Shown one piece after another: positions 1-9,010 of a stretch of DNA of 64,000 nucleotides. Location: assembly GCF_001708935.1 (NCBI RefSeq), contig NZ_MASI01000010.1, positions 23,205-87,204 on the forward strand, read 5' to 3'. Made by a program: the position numbers and the translations under genes. Below the pieces are notes generated by a model. The model was not told the origin of the DNA. It did no database searches and saw only the letters and a program-made list of their open reading frames with translations. The DNA comes from Methyloligella halotolerans. GTDB lineage: Bacteria > Pseudomonadota > Alphaproteobacteria > Rhizobiales > Methyloligellaceae. Within the stretch, counting starts at the first letter, position 1. Every line of letters starts with the position of its first letter.

Positions 1-1417
1 GCCGGTTCGGCGAGATGGAAGCCCTGCTGACCCAGGTCGCGTCGCCGAGTATCTGGCCCAGCTCGCCGGCGGCGTGGTGATGAGCCAGAACGAGATGGTC
101 CGACTGGAAGAGCTCGGCCTCGACGATAGCGACCGCCAGGAATTCCTGACCGACGACGTGAAGGCGGTGATGTCGGGCAACACGGCGGGTGTCCGGGCGC
201 GGATCGCCCAGATGCTCGACGATGGCCAGGGCAACGTGACCTTCGGCGATACCGGTCTCGACGAGACCTCGGAAGCCATGCGCGAGGAGATGTACCGCTT
301 CTCCCAGGCCGAGGTCGTGCCCCATGCCCATGAGTGGCATTTGAAGGACGATTACATCCCGTTGGAGCTGGTCTCTTCCATGGCCGAGATGGGCGTGTTC
401 GGCCTGACGCTGCCGGAAGAGTATGGCGGGCTGGGCCTGGGCAAGGAGGTGATGTGCGTCGTCTCCGAGGAGCTGTCCCGCGGCTATATCGGCGTGGGCT
501 CGCTTGGCACGCGCTCGGAGATCGCTGCCGAGCTGATCCTCAACGGCGGTACGGAAGAGCAGAAACAGGAATGGCTGCCAAAGATCGCGAGCGGCGAGAT
601 TCTGCCGACGGCGGTCTTCACCGAGCCGAACACTGGTTCCGATCTCGCCTCGCTGACCACGCGGGCAAAGAAGGACGGCGACAATTATCTGGTGACCGGC
701 CAGAAGACCTGGATCACACATGCGGCCCGCGCCGATGTCATGACGATCCTGGCGCGCACCAATCCCGATCAGAAGGGCTATCGCGGCCTTTCCATGCTGA
801 TCGCGGAGAAGCCGCGCGGCGATGACGAGAAGCCTTTCCCGGCCGACGGCATGTCGGGCGGCGAGATCGAGGTGCTCGGCTATCGCGGCATGAAGGAGTT
901 CGACATCTCCTTTGACGACTTCAAGGTCCCGGCGAAGAACCTGCTGGGCACCGAGGAAGGCCAGGGCTTCAAGCAGCTCATGCAGACCTTCGAGGCGGCC
1001 CGTATCCAGACCGCGGCGCGCGCCATCGGCGTGGCCCAGTCGGCGCTGGATCTCGGTCTCCGCTACGGCGCGGAGCGCGTGCAGTTCGGCAAGCCGATCA
1101 TCAAGTTCCCGCGCGTCGCCGACAAGCTGGTGATGATGGCCGCGGAAATCCTGATGGCCCGTCAGCTCACCTATTATTCGGCGCGGCAGAAGGATGCCGA
1201 CAAGCGCTGCGATCTCGAGGCCGGCATGGCCAAGCTGCTCGCGGCCCGCGTGGCCTGGGCCTCGGCGGACAACGCGCTGCAGATTCATGGCGGCAATGGC
1301 TTCGCGCTGGAATATGCCATCAGCCGCGTGCTGTGCGATGCGCGCATCCTCTCGATCTTCGAGGGCGCGGCGGAAATCCAGGCGCATGTGATCGCGCGCC
1401 GGCTGCTGGAGTCTTAG
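1..1417 (+). CDS. mcd: Acyl-CoA dehydrogenase, probable (2S)-methylsuccinyl-CoA dehydrogenase; 5' partial and frameshifted
   Basis: FAD-dependent acyl-CoA dehydrogenase. Seen: the TEPNTGSDLA substrate/FAD motif, RVQFGKPI, and a C-terminal FEGAAEIQ whose Glu (about base 1361) aligns with the usual catalytic base. The N-terminal extension before the dehydrogenase domain, and motifs such as LGTRSEIA and GGEIEVLGYRGMKE, fit the long methylsuccinyl-CoA dehydrogenases of the ethylmalonyl-CoA pathway; that assignment is from memory. The gene enters from outside the window. Bases 3-41 read RFGEMEALLTQVA in frame 3, and homology-like sequence continues in frame 2 (VAEYLAQLAGG), so one G appears to be missing at about 41-42. 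The GTG at 74 is therefore not the true start. The nearby B12 adenosyltransferase agrees with a B12-dependent pathway. Confidence 0.7.
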   Translation, partial: PVRRDGSPADPGRVAEYLAQLAGGVVMSQNEMVRLEELGLDDSDRQEFLTDDVKAVMSGNTAGVRARIAQMLDDGQGNVTFGDTGLDETSEAMREEMYRFSQAEVVPHAHEWHLKDDYIPLELVSSMAEMGVFGLTLPEEYGGLGLGKEVMCVVSEELSRGYIGVGSLGTRSEIAAELILNGGTEEQKQEWLPKIASGEILPTAVFTEPNTGSDLASLTTRAKKDGDNYLVTGQKTWITHAARADVMTILARTNPDQKGYRGLSMLIAEKPRGDDEKPFPADGMSGGEIEVLGYRGMKEFDISFDDFKVPAKNLLGTEEGQGFKQLMQTFEAARIQTAARAIGVAQSALDLGLRYGAERVQFGKPIIKFPRVADKLVMMAAEILMARQLTYYSARQKDADKRCDLEAGMAKLLAARVAWASADNALQIHGGNGFALEYAISRVLCDARILSIFEGAAEIQAHVIARRLLES

Positions 1418-1426
1418 GCGGAAGGG

Positions 1427-1933
1427 ATGGATCAGCCGACCAAGCGGGTTCAGCCTGATTATCTGAAGATCCTGATGCAGGTGCTGGTGGCGCTTGCCAT
1501 CTGCTTCCTGGCGGCCGCTGTCGGGGGCATGGTCACCGAGCCCAATCTGGGCTGGTATCAGACCCTTCAGAAGCCGAGCTTCAACCCGCCGGACTGGATC
1601 TTCGGCCCGGTCTGGACGCTACTCTACACGGCAATGGCCGGCGCGCTGTTCTGGATCTGGCGGGTCGATGTGCCGTCCGAGGAGAAACAGACGGCCTATC
1701 GCTGGTTCGGCGCGCAGCTCATCCTCAACGTCCTGTGGTCCGTAGCGTTCTTCTACATGCACAGCCCGCTGCTCGGCACCATCGATGCCGTGGCGCTGCT
1801 GATCGCGATCTGCGGGACGATCGCCGCCTTCTGGCGCCTGAGCCGGGGAGCGGCGCTTCTGCTGGTGCCTTATCTTTTCTGGGTGATGTTCGCCACGGCG
1901 CTGACCTTCTCGCTCTGGCGGCTCAATGACTGA
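1427..1933 (+). CDS. tspO: TspO/MBR family tryptophan-rich sensory protein
   Basis: This 168-residue membrane protein has five predicted helices. The family's tryptophan- and proline-rich segment is seen at residues 52-67 (FNPPDWIFGPVWTLLY). TspO proteins bind tetrapyrroles such as protoporphyrin and heme and modulate tetrapyrrole or stress responses. The start follows a purine-rich GGAAGGG 2-5 bases upstream, and the gene lies 9 bases after the dehydrogenase. Its stop overlaps the next start by 8 bases, which indicates co-transcription and coupling. Neighbouring cobalamin metabolism is a plausible but unproven tetrapyrrole link. Confidence 0.92.
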   Translation: MDQPTKRVQPDYLKILMQVLVALAICFLAAAVGGMVTEPNLGWYQTLQKPSFNPPDWIFGPVWTLLYTAMAGALFWIWRVDVPSEEKQTAYRWFGAQLILNVLWSVAFFYMHSPLLGTIDAVALLIAICGTIAAFWRLSRGAALLLVPYLFWVMFATALTFSLWRLND

Positions 1934-2768
1934 GCAAGCCCGCCGCAGCATCCTGATCACCGGATGCTCCTCCGGCATCGGGTTGGCCTGCGTCCGCGCC
2001 ATGCGGGATAGAGGCTGGCGCGTATTCGCGACCGCGCGGAACGAGGAGGATCTGGACCGGCTCAGGTCGGACGAGCGCGTCGAGGTGGTCTATCTCGATT
2101 ACACCGAGCCCCAGTCGATTGCGGCCTGCGCCGACACGGTTCTACAGGCCACGGGCGGAACGCTGGACGCGCTGTTCAATAACGGCGCCTACGGCCAGCC
2201 CGGGGCGGTGGAGGATCTGCCGGTCGACGTGCTGAAGGCCCAGTTCGAGGCGAACGTCTTCGGCTGGCACGATCTCACGAACCGCTTCATCCCGGCTATG
2301 CGCCGTCAGGGTCGTGGGCGGATCGTCCATTGCTCCTCCGTTCTCGGCTTTGTGGCGGCGCCATATCGCGGCGCCTATTGCGCGTCGAAATTCGCGCTCG
2401 AAGCTTTGGCCGACACAATGCGGGTGGAGCTCGCGGAGACCGGCATCCGTGTGGTGCTGATCGAGCCGGGCCCCATCCACAGCCGTTTCGTCGAGCATGC
2501 GCTGGCGGCATATCGCGCGAATATCGATATCGAGAGCTCGCCTCATGCGGAGACCTACAAAGCGCGGATCGCGGCCATGGAGCAGGGCGGTAGCTCGACC
2601 TTCAAGCTCGAGCCCGAGACCGTAGCGGCAAAGCTCATCAAGGCGGTCGAGAGCCCGCGTCCGAAGCCGCGCTATTTCGTGACCGTGCCGACCTATCTGG
2701 CAGCGCTCTTCAAACGGGTGCTGCGACCCGCGCCCTCGACGCCATTGCAGCGCGGAACTAGTCTTTGA
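1926..2768 (+). CDS. Short-chain dehydrogenase/reductase
   Basis: A classical SDR of 280 residues. The nucleotide-binding motif TGCSSGIG is at residues 12-19, NNGAYG stands in the NNAG position near 85-90, and the catalytic Ser137/138, Tyr151 and Lys155 (YCASK) are present. It is expected to be a cytosolic NAD(P)-dependent oxidoreductase. The substrate cannot be read from the sequence. The ATG lies inside the end of tspO, so translation is probably coupled. Confidence 0.88.
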   Translation: MTEQARRSILITGCSSGIGLACVRAMRDRGWRVFATARNEEDLDRLRSDERVEVVYLDYTEPQSIAACADTVLQATGGTLDALFNNGAYGQPGAVEDLPVDVLKAQFEANVFGWHDLTNRFIPAMRRQGRGRIVHCSSVLGFVAAPYRGAYCASKFALEALADTMRVELAETGIRVVLIEPGPIHSRFVEHALAAYRANIDIESSPHAETYKARIAAMEQGGSSTFKLEPETVAAKLIKAVESPRPKPRYFVTVPTYLAALFKRVLRPAPSTPLQRGTSL

Positions 2769-2804
2769 GATCGCCGGGGGCCCGGCGCAACTGGGAGGAA
2801 TCCA

Positions 2805-2996
2805 ATGGAATCCGTCTTTTCGCTGCTCGTCCCACTGGCGCTGGCCGCCGTGGCGATCGTGCTCATGCTGGGGCTCTGGAACATGCTTCGCGGCGGCAGC
2901 CCGAACCGCAGCCAGAAGCTCATGCGCGCGCGTATCCTGTTTCAGGCCATCGCCATCGTCGTGATCATGAGCGCGATCTACTTCTCCAGCCGATAG
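2805..2996 (+). CDS. Twin transmembrane helix small protein (HIG1-like)
   Basis: A 63-residue protein with two hydrophobic helices (about residues 5-27 and 42-60). They are separated by a basic loop containing RGGSPNRSQKLMRARI, the arrangement of HIG1-domain proteins, which associate with respiratory complexes in other organisms. The start is preceded by GGGAGGAATCCA. It lies between the SDR and the B12 adenosyltransferase on the same strand and probably belongs to that operon. The role in this organism is inferred only from the family. Confidence 0.75.
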   Translation: MESVFSLLVPLALAAVAIVLMLGLWNMLRGGSPNRSQKLMRARILFQAIAIVVIMSAIYFSSR

Positions 2997-3050
2997 GGTC
3001 ATCGTCTGGTGGCACGCTCAGGCGTATAAGAAGAGACGAAGAGGAGCAGG

Positions 3051-3629
3051 ATGGTCGTTCTCAACAAGATCTACACCCGTGGCGGCGACGACGGCACGAC
3101 GGCGCTCGGAACCGGCGATCGTGTGAAGAAATACGATCTTCGGGTGGAAGCCTACGGTACGTCCGACGAGACCAACGCCGTGGTCGGGCTGGCGCGTCTG
3201 CATACGCGGGAGGCTAATCCCGATCTGGACGGCATGCTGGCGCGGATCCAGAACGATCTTCTGGATCTTGGAGCCGACCTTTGTTTTCCGGCCGAAACGG
3301 CGGATGAGCGCGGAAATCTTCGGATTTCGGCCGATCAGGTGGCGCGGCTGGAAGCGGAAATCGACCAGATGAACGCCGAGCTGGAGCCGTTGCGCTCCTT
3401 CGTGCTGCCTGGCGGCAGCCCCGCGGCGAGCTTCCTGCATCTGGCGCGCACGGTGTGCCGCCGGGCCGAGCGGCTGATGGTCGAGCTCGCGGCAAAGCCG
3501 GACGAACCGGTGAGCGAAGAGGCGATCCGGTATATGAATCGCTTGTCGGACTTCTTTTTTGTCGCGGCGCGCTATGCGAACAATAAAGGTGCCGACGACG
3601 TCTTATGGGTGCAGGGTCAAAATCGCTAG
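3051..3629 (+). CDS. pduO: Cob(I)yrinic acid a,c-diamide adenosyltransferase, PduO type
   Basis: The enzyme transfers the 5'-deoxyadenosyl group of ATP to cob(I)alamin to make coenzyme B12. The 192-residue length is normal. The N-terminal ATP-binding signature YTRGGDDGTTAL is at residues 7-18, and the helical core motif RTVCRRAERLMVEL is present. The start follows GAGGAGCAGG. Presence beside a probable methylsuccinyl-CoA dehydrogenase fits the ethylmalonyl-CoA pathway, whose two mutases need adenosylcobalamin. Confidence 0.92.
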   Translation: MVVLNKIYTRGGDDGTTALGTGDRVKKYDLRVEAYGTSDETNAVVGLARLHTREANPDLDGMLARIQNDLLDLGADLCFPAETADERGNLRISADQVARLEAEIDQMNAELEPLRSFVLPGGSPAASFLHLARTVCRRAERLMVELAAKPDEPVSEEAIRYMNRLSDFFFVAARYANNKGADDVLWVQGQNR

Positions 3630-3676
3630 CAGCAGCGTAACGCGGGGGAGAGGCTCGTAAGCCTGAGTTTCAGACG

Positions 3677-4396
3677 GTGTTTGTTCCTCTCCACGATACC
3701 AATCCGCTGAAGTCGATACGGCACCAATACGTCACCTTCACCATCATCGTGCTGAATGTCGGGATCTATCTCGTCTATCAGAGCGGGCTGATCCTACCGG
3801 TCAACGAATATACCGGTGTGGCCTTCGCGGTGGTGCCGGCGGAGCTGTTCTCGACCAGTCCTTGGATCGGGGACGCTTCCCTGGGGCCGCCGGGCGAGGT
3901 CGCCATTCCGGAGCGGCTTACGCTGGTGACCTACATGTTCATGCATGCGGGCTGGCTGCATCTCCTCGGAAACATGCTTTTCCTTTGGGTCTTCGGCGAC
4001 AATGTCGAAGATTCCATGGGGCATCTCCGCTTCATCATGTTCTACCTCATCTGCGGTATCTCCGCCGGGCTGGTGCATTCGATCATGAATCCCCACTCGG
4101 AACTGCCGCTGATCGGGGCGAGCGGCGCGGTGGCGGGGATCATCGCCGCCTATCTGATGCTGCATCCGCGGGTGAAGGTCTGGGTGCTGGCGCTTTGGCG
4201 CATTCCCATCAAGATCAATGCCGCCTGGGCGCTTGGGTTCTGGATCGGATTGCAGGTGCTCAACATCTTTATCGACAAGGATGGGGATGTCGCATGGTGG
4301 GCCCATGCCGGGGGGCTGGCCACGGGGGCCCTTCTCATTCTATTTATGCGGCGGCCAGGGGTGCCGCTCTTCGACCGTACGCGGGGGGGCGCATGA
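3677..4396 (+). CDS. Rhomboid family intramembrane serine protease
   Basis: A 239-residue polytopic protein. The catalytic Ser149 sits in GASGA and the catalytic His210 in WAHAGG, each within a hydrophobic helix. The conserved HAGWLHLLGNMLFLWVFG segment (residues 90-107) is also present. Rhomboids cleave membrane-protein segments inside the inner membrane; the substrate here is unknown. The start is a GTG with only a weak upstream GGGGGAG, so the first residues are uncertain. It precedes etfBA with a 140-base gap holding a promoter-like sequence. Confidence 0.9.
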   Translation: MFVPLHDTNPLKSIRHQYVTFTIIVLNVGIYLVYQSGLILPVNEYTGVAFAVVPAELFSTSPWIGDASLGPPGEVAIPERLTLVTYMFMHAGWLHLLGNMLFLWVFGDNVEDSMGHLRFIMFYLICGISAGLVHSIMNPHSELPLIGASGAVAGIIAAYLMLHPRVKVWVLALWRIPIKINAAWALGFWIGLQVLNIFIDKDGDVAWWAHAGGLATGALLILFMRRPGVPLFDRTRGGA

Positions 4397-4430
4397 GGGG
4401 GCGGATGCGTCGTCTAACCCTTGGGGTGCA

Positions 4431-4459
4431 TTGACTAAGACTAGGCTCGGCAGTACGTT
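4431..4459 (+). promoter_or_regulatory. Putative sigma-70 promoter for etfBA
   Basis: A -35-like TTGACT at 4431-4436 is separated by exactly 17 bases from a -10-like TACGTT at 4454-4459, about 80 bases before etfB. It is the only good match in this 140-base gap. The assignment is by eye; promoter use is inferred. Confidence 0.4.
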
Positions 4460-4536
4460 CCGGGGCCATTTCGCAACTGCGAAAGACTCCGGGCTTGAGC
4501 GCGTTTATTTGAGACCGGAAGAGGAATTCGAAGCGT

Positions 4537-5286
4537 ATGAAGATCCTTGTGCCCGTTAAGCGGGTCGTCGACTACAACGTAAAAATCCGAGTGAAATCCG
4601 ACGGTAGCGGTGTCGATCTCGCCAATGTGAAGATGGCGATGAACCCGTTCGACGAGATCGCCGTCGAAGAGGCGCTCAAGATCAAGGAGCGTGGCGACGC
4701 CGAAGAGGTGATCGCCATTTCGATCGGTCCCGCCAAAGCTCAGGATACGCTGCGCACCGCGCTCGCTATGGGTGCCGACCGCGCGATCCTGATCAAGACC
4801 GAGGAGACGACCGAGCCGCTGGCTGTCGCCAAGCTGCTCAAGAAGGCCGTCGAGGACGAAAGCCCGGATCTTGTGATCATGGGCAAGCAGGCGATCGACG
4901 ACGACTGCAATCAGACCGGCCAGATGCTCGCCAGCCTGCTGGGTTGGGCCCAGGGCACCTTCGCCTCGAAGGTGGAGTTCGGCGACGGCAAGGTGAACGT
5001 GACCCGCGAGATCGACGGCGGCCTGGAGACCGTGGCGCTGAAGATGCCGGCGGTGATCACCACGGATCTTCGCCTCAACGAGCCGCGCTATGCTTCGCTG
5101 CCGAACATCATGAAGGCGAAGAAGAAGCCGATCGACGAGAAGACGCCGGAGGATCTCGGCGTGGATGTAACCCCGCATATCAAGACGCTTTCCGTCGAGG
5201 AGCCGCCGAAGCGCGAAGCCGGCGAGATCGTCGAGAGCGTTGCGGAGCTGGTGGACAAGCTGAAGAACGAAGCGGGGGTGCTCTAA
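4537..5286 (+). CDS. etfB: Electron transfer flavoprotein subunit beta
   Basis: The beta subunit of ETF passes electrons from acyl-CoA dehydrogenases to ETF-quinone oxidoreductase. The 249-residue protein opens with the family signature [19 protein letters not shown] and has the [12 protein letters not shown] segment (about residues 36-47), which helps form the AMP/adenine site. The stop codon TAA overlaps the etfA ATG (TAATG), so the two subunits are translationally coupled. The dehydrogenase at the window start is a likely electron donor. Confidence 0.97.
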   Translation: MKILVPVKRVVDYNVKIRVKSDGSGVDLANVKMAMNPFDEIAVEEALKIKERGDAEEVIAISIGPAKAQDTLRTALAMGADRAILIKTEETTEPLAVAKLLKKAVEDESPDLVIMGKQAIDDDCNQTGQMLASLLGWAQGTFASKVEFGDGKVNVTREIDGGLETVALKMPAVITTDLRLNEPRYASLPNIMKAKKKPIDEKTPEDLGVDVTPHIKTLSVEEPPKREAGEIVESVAELVDKLKNEAGVL

Positions 5287-6230
5287 TGGCGACGCTGCTG
5301 ATCGCAGAACACGATAACGAAGCTCTCGCACCGGCTACGGCCAAGGCGCTTTCCGCGGCGGACGCCTTCGAGAGCGATGTCGACATCCTGGTCGCCGGCA
5401 AGGGCGCCAAAGGCGTTGCCGAAGAAGCCGCCAAGCTCGAAGGCGTGCGCAAGGTGCTGCTGGCCGATGGGGACCAGCTGGAGCATCATCTCGCCGAAGA
5501 GATGGAAGCGCTGATCCTTTCTGTCGCCGACAATTACGATGTGCTGCTGGCGCCGGCCACCACGATGGGCAAGAACATCATGCCCCGTGTCGCAGCCCAG
5601 CTCGACATCATGCAGATCTCCGACATCATCGAGGTCAAGTCGAAGGACACCTTCGTGCGTCCGATCTATGCGGGTAACGCGCTGGCCACGGTGCAGACCA
5701 CGGACGACAAGATCGTCGCCACGGTCCGGACCACGGCGTTCGCCGCCAAGGGCGAAGGCGGCTCGGCTGAGATCGAAGAGATCTCCGTGCCGGAGTCCGC
5801 AGGTTTGACCGAGTTCGTGAGCGCCGATCTGGCCGAGAGCGACCGTCCGGAGCTGACCTCCGCGCGGATCGTGATCTCGGGTGGCCGGGGCATGGAATCG
5901 GGCGACAATTTCGAGAAGCTGATCGCGCCCGTAGCCGACAAGCTGGGCGCCGCTGTCGGCGCGAGCCGGGCCGCGGTCGATTCCGGCTTCATGCCGAACG
6001 ACCATCAGGTCGGACAGACCGGCAAGGTGGTTGCTCCGGAGCTTTATATCGCCGTCGGCATTTCCGGTGCGATCCAGCATCTGGCGGGCATGAAGGACTC
6101 CAAGGTGATCGTCGCGATCAACAAGGACGGCGAAGCCCCGATCTTCCAGGTGGCCGATTACGGCCTGGTTGCCGATCTGTTCAGTGCGCTGCCTGAGCTC
6201 GAAAGCGAGCTCGAGAAAGCCGGATACTAA
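5286..6230 (+). CDS. etfA: Electron transfer flavoprotein subunit alpha
   Basis: This 314-residue subunit binds FAD through its C-terminal domain. The sequence shows the [10 protein letters not shown] loop, the [12 protein letters not shown] segment and the terminal FAD motif [20 protein letters not shown]. The open frame extends upstream into etfB, but the start is the ATG at 5286: it overlaps the etfB stop and gives the standard N-terminus [11 protein letters not shown]. The protein forms a heterodimer with EtfB. Confidence 0.97.
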   Translation: MATLLIAEHDNEALAPATAKALSAADAFESDVDILVAGKGAKGVAEEAAKLEGVRKVLLADGDQLEHHLAEEMEALILSVADNYDVLLAPATTMGKNIMPRVAAQLDIMQISDIIEVKSKDTFVRPIYAGNALATVQTTDDKIVATVRTTAFAAKGEGGSAEIEEISVPESAGLTEFVSADLAESDRPELTSARIVISGGRGMESGDNFEKLIAPVADKLGAAVGASRAAVDSGFMPNDHQVGQTGKVVAPELYIAVGISGAIQHLAGMKDSKVIVAINKDGEAPIFQVADYGLVADLFSALPELESELEKAGY

Positions 6231-6250
6231 GAAGAGAAGCGAAAAGCGCG

Positions 6251-7198
6251 ATGTCGACAGAGACCACTACGATGGGTGACGAAAAGCCTGCGGCCGAGAC
6301 GAAAGAGCGTGCCCAAAGCGACAGGCCGATCCAGCGGGTCGGCGTGATTGGCGCCGGCCAGATGGGCAACGGTATCGCCCATGCGGTCGCGTTGGGCGGG
6401 TTCGACGTCGCGCTTAACGATCTGTCGAAAGAAAAATACGACGCGGCGATGGAGACGATCGAGAAGAACCTCGAGCGTCAGGTGAACTCCGGCAAGATCT
6501 CCCAGGAGGAGATGGACAAGGCCCAGGGGCGCATCACCTTCGCCGAGTCGTATTCCGACTTCGCCGATGCCGATCTGGTCATCGAGGCGGCGACGGAAGA
6601 GGAGACGGTGAAGCGCAAGATTTTCGTCGCGCTCTGCCCTTATCTGAAGCCCGAGGCCATTGTCGGCACCAACACCTCGTCGATCTCGATCACGCGGCTC
6701 GCCGCGGCGACGGACCGTCCGGAGCGCTTCATCGGGCTGCACTTCATGAACCCGGTCCCGGTGATGGAGCTGGTCGAGGTCATCCGAGGCATCGCCACGG
6801 AGGATGTGACCTTCGGCCGGGCCAAGGAGTTCGTCTCCACGCTCGGGAAGACCATCGCGGTCTCCGAAGACTTCCCGGCCTTCATGGTCAACCGCATCCT
6901 CCTGCCGATGATCAACGAGGCGGTCTATACGCTCTATGAGGGCGTGGGCTCGGTGGACGCGATCGATACGGCCATGCGGCTCGGCGCGCATCATCCGATG
7001 GGGCCGTTGCAACTCGCCGATTTCATCGGCCTCGATACCTGCCTTTCCATCATGCAGGTGCTTTACGAGGGGCTTGCGGACTCCAAGTACCGGCCCTGTC
7101 CGCTGCTGGTGAAATATGTCGAGGCCGGCTGGCTCGGGCGGAAGTCCAATCGCGGCTTCTACGACTATCGCGGTGAAACGCCGATGCCGACCCGGTAA
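6251..7198 (+). CDS. hbd: 3-hydroxybutyryl-CoA (3-hydroxyacyl-CoA) dehydrogenase
   Basis: A NAD(P)-dependent dehydrogenase of 3-hydroxyacyl-CoA. The Rossmann motif GVIGAGQMGNGIA is at residues 31-43, the catalytic His164 is in GLHFMNPVPVMELVEV, and a C-terminal helical domain ends in KSNRGFYDYRG. Compared with typical family members it carries about 28 extra N-terminal residues, rich in Thr, Glu and Lys. Translation could instead begin at the in-frame ATG at 6272, which still leaves a tail. It lies 20 bases after etfA and is probably in the same operon. Confidence 0.93.
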   Translation: MSTETTTMGDEKPAAETKERAQSDRPIQRVGVIGAGQMGNGIAHAVALGGFDVALNDLSKEKYDAAMETIEKNLERQVNSGKISQEEMDKAQGRITFAESYSDFADADLVIEAATEEETVKRKIFVALCPYLKPEAIVGTNTSSISITRLAAATDRPERFIGLHFMNPVPVMELVEVIRGIATEDVTFGRAKEFVSTLGKTIAVSEDFPAFMVNRILLPMINEAVYTLYEGVGSVDAIDTAMRLGAHHPMGPLQLADFIGLDTCLSIMQVLYEGLADSKYRPCPLLVKYVEAGWLGRKSNRGFYDYRGETPMPTR

Positions 7199-7252
7199 CG
7201 GGCCTTTTCGCCAGTTTCATATTCCCGGTCGCGCTGCTACGCGGCGTCTCCG

Positions 7253-8083
7253 TCACTTCTCGGAAATGCTCGACTTGTCGATCCGCGGCACCCCGTAATC
7301 CGCCAGCACGGCGTCGATCTCGTCCTTGCGTTCACGCAGCGCCTGGGAGAGATCGTTATAGAGATCCATATCGGTATGACGCGTGCCGACGGAGATCCCG
7401 TAAGCCATCTGGAGAACGGGCTGGGTCGGGTCGATGAGAACCGGGGTCAGCTTCAGGGGCACCGGCTCGTGCATGGCGTAGTAGCCCGCAATCGGACCCC
7501 AGACGATCGACACGTCCACATCGCCGTTGGCCACCGCATCGACGACGGGCGATAGCGGGGTCTTGCTCTCGGTGTCGCCGTAGACGAGATAGCCCTCGAC
7601 ATTCTCCACGATACCCCGACTTCCGAGATCATGGACGGGCGGGGTGTTCAGCCCGTCCTCGCCGATGAGTTGGACGCCGATCTTGAGCTTCTTCAGGGCG
7701 GGGTCGTCGTAGGTGCGGATCGTCGGTTCGTCCTTGCGCTGCAGAAAGACATAGGACGATCGATAGTAGGGCCGCGTGGTCTCGAGACTGCGCATGGCGG
7801 AGGGCACGCCCATCACCACATCGCACCGGCCGGCATTGATGGTCTCGCGCATAAATCCCCTGCGCTGGGGCAGCCAATAATACTGAAGCTTCGCGCCCAT
7901 CTCGTCAGCGAGGATCTCGGCGATCTTGTTCTCGAAGCCTGAGCCGTCCTTCTTGGAGTAGGGCAGGTTATTGGGGTCGGCGCAGACCCGCATCGTCCCG
8001 GCCGCGGCGGCCGGGCGGGGGGTGGCCATCAGCAGGAGGACAGCTAAGCTGCAGAACGCGCGATCTCGGAAGTTGGAACGCAT
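7253..8083 (-). CDS. MoxJ/XoxJ-like quinoprotein-associated periplasmic binding protein
   Basis: A periplasmic solute-binding-fold protein of the type found with PQQ methanol/alcohol dehydrogenases. The N-terminus is a signal peptide (CSLAVLLLMATPRPAAAA). The mature part begins MRVCADPNNLPYSKKDGSGFENKIAEI, characteristic of this family, and continues with CDVVMGVPSAM. The ATG at 8083 is preferred over the GTG at 8101 because GGAAGA lies 9 bases upstream and the signal peptide then starts cleanly. No PQQ dehydrogenase or cytochrome cL gene is visible in the window, so its partner must be elsewhere. It runs divergently from pseudoazurin. Confidence 0.8.
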   Translation of the reverse strand: MRSNFRDRAFCSLAVLLLMATPRPAAAAGTMRVCADPNNLPYSKKDGSGFENKIAEILADEMGAKLQYYWLPQRRGFMRETINAGRCDVVMGVPSAMRSLETTRPYYRSSYVFLQRKDEPTIRTYDDPALKKLKIGVQLIGEDGLNTPPVHDLGSRGIVENVEGYLVYGDTESKTPLSPVVDAVANGDVDVSIVWGPIAGYYAMHEPVPLKLTPVLIDPTQPVLQMAYGISVGTRHTDMDLYNDLSQALRERKDEIDAVLADYGVPRIDKSSISEK

Positions 8084-8476
8084 AGAAGGTTCTTCCGGCA
8101 CTCGTCCGATGGGCGGCTTTCAATCGAGACCATGGCCTCGGCTTGTAAAGCGGCCCTGCCGGCCCGCGGGCCGGGGGATTCTCTTTGGAGAGCGAACCCG
8201 CTTATCTCCGCTGTGTTCCAGGGCAGCCTGCTGCATTCGGTCGCAGCGCGGTGCGACCGGTCCGCGGAATCACTGGGATACGCCTTCGGCCACACAATTG
8301 CCTTGGAACCCAGCCCTCGTTTGCCGCATTCCAAGCCACGCCTAGTGCAGCTTGTATTTGAACGTGAGAGTTACGCTGGCGCGCCGATTGTCTCATTGAC
8401 AGGCGACGCCTTTAAAATCTTACTTTCACAGTCAACAATTCGGATCCCATCGGGTCCAATAAGGGAAGGAAACGGT
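8084..8476. promoter_or_regulatory. Divergent intergenic region moxJ-like/pseudoazurin
   Basis: This 393-base gap has no supported gene; the open frame crossing it upstream of pseudoazurin lacks a start and RBS. It contains a GC-rich palindrome at 8159-8174 (CCGGCCCGCGGGCCGG). It also has a promoter-like TTGACA at 8396-8401 followed 18 bases later by TTACTT, which could serve pseudoazurin. No FNR-type TTGAT-N4-ATCAA box was found. Confidence 0.35.
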
Positions 8477-8932
8477 ATGATTTCACGCTTCACCACCGCC
8501 GTATTCGCGGCCTTCGCGATGGTTTGTCTCAGCGCGGGCGTCGCTTCCGCCGCCGACCACAAGGTCGAGATGCTGAATGACGGCGGCGACGGTCAGTACA
8601 TGGTTTTCAAGCCGGAAGTGCTCAAGGTCGAGGTTGGCGACACGGTCACCTTCCACCCCGTCGATGCCGGCCATAACGCCCAGACGCTCTCGGAAATCTG
8701 GCCTGAAGGCGCCAAGGACTTCAAAGGCGAGATCAGCCAGGAAGTGACCTACAAGGTCGAGAAGCCGGGTGTTTACGGCGTGAAATGCCTCCCGCACTAC
8801 ATGATGGGCATGATGATGCTGATCGTCGCCGGCGATCCGGAGAACGCCGATCAGGTCGAGAGCTTCGAGCCGCCGCAGATGGCGAAGGAGCGTTGGGAGA
8901 AGATCAAAGGCGAGTTTGCGGACGCCAAATAA
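8477..8932 (+). CDS. Pseudoazurin (type 1 blue copper protein)
   Basis: A small periplasmic electron carrier, usually a donor to nitrite reductase or other periplasmic redox enzymes. The 151-residue precursor has a signal peptide ending GVASA/ADHKV. All four copper ligands align with known pseudoazurins: His66, Cys104, His107 and Met112. The start is the ATG at 8477, with GGGAAGGAAA upstream and an immediate signal sequence, not the longer open frame. No denitrification gene is present nearby. A strong terminator follows. Confidence 0.95.
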   Translation: MISRFTTAVFAAFAMVCLSAGVASAADHKVEMLNDGGDGQYMVFKPEVLKVEVGDTVTFHPVDAGHNAQTLSEIWPEGAKDFKGEISQEVTYKVEKPGVYGVKCLPHYMMGMMMLIVAGDPENADQVESFEPPQMAKERWEKIKGEFADAK

Positions 8933-8975
8933 GACGCCGCAAGCCAGGCCTCGGATCGTACGAGGATTTCAAGAA

Positions 8976-9005
8976 GGGTCGGCCTCCGGGCCGGCCCTTT
9001 CTTTT
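8976..9005 (+). terminator. Rho-independent terminator after pseudoazurin
   Basis: A 9-bp stem (GGGTCGGCC / GGCCGGCCC, one G-U pair) with a TCCG tetraloop is followed by TTTCTTTT. It begins 43 bases after the pseudoazurin stop. Confidence 0.85.
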
Positions 9006-9010
9006 GTGCC

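Noticed and set aside
8340..8476. FNR/Anr box before pseudoazurin
   Set aside because: No TTGAT-N4-ATCAA or close variant; only a TTGACA promoter-like element.
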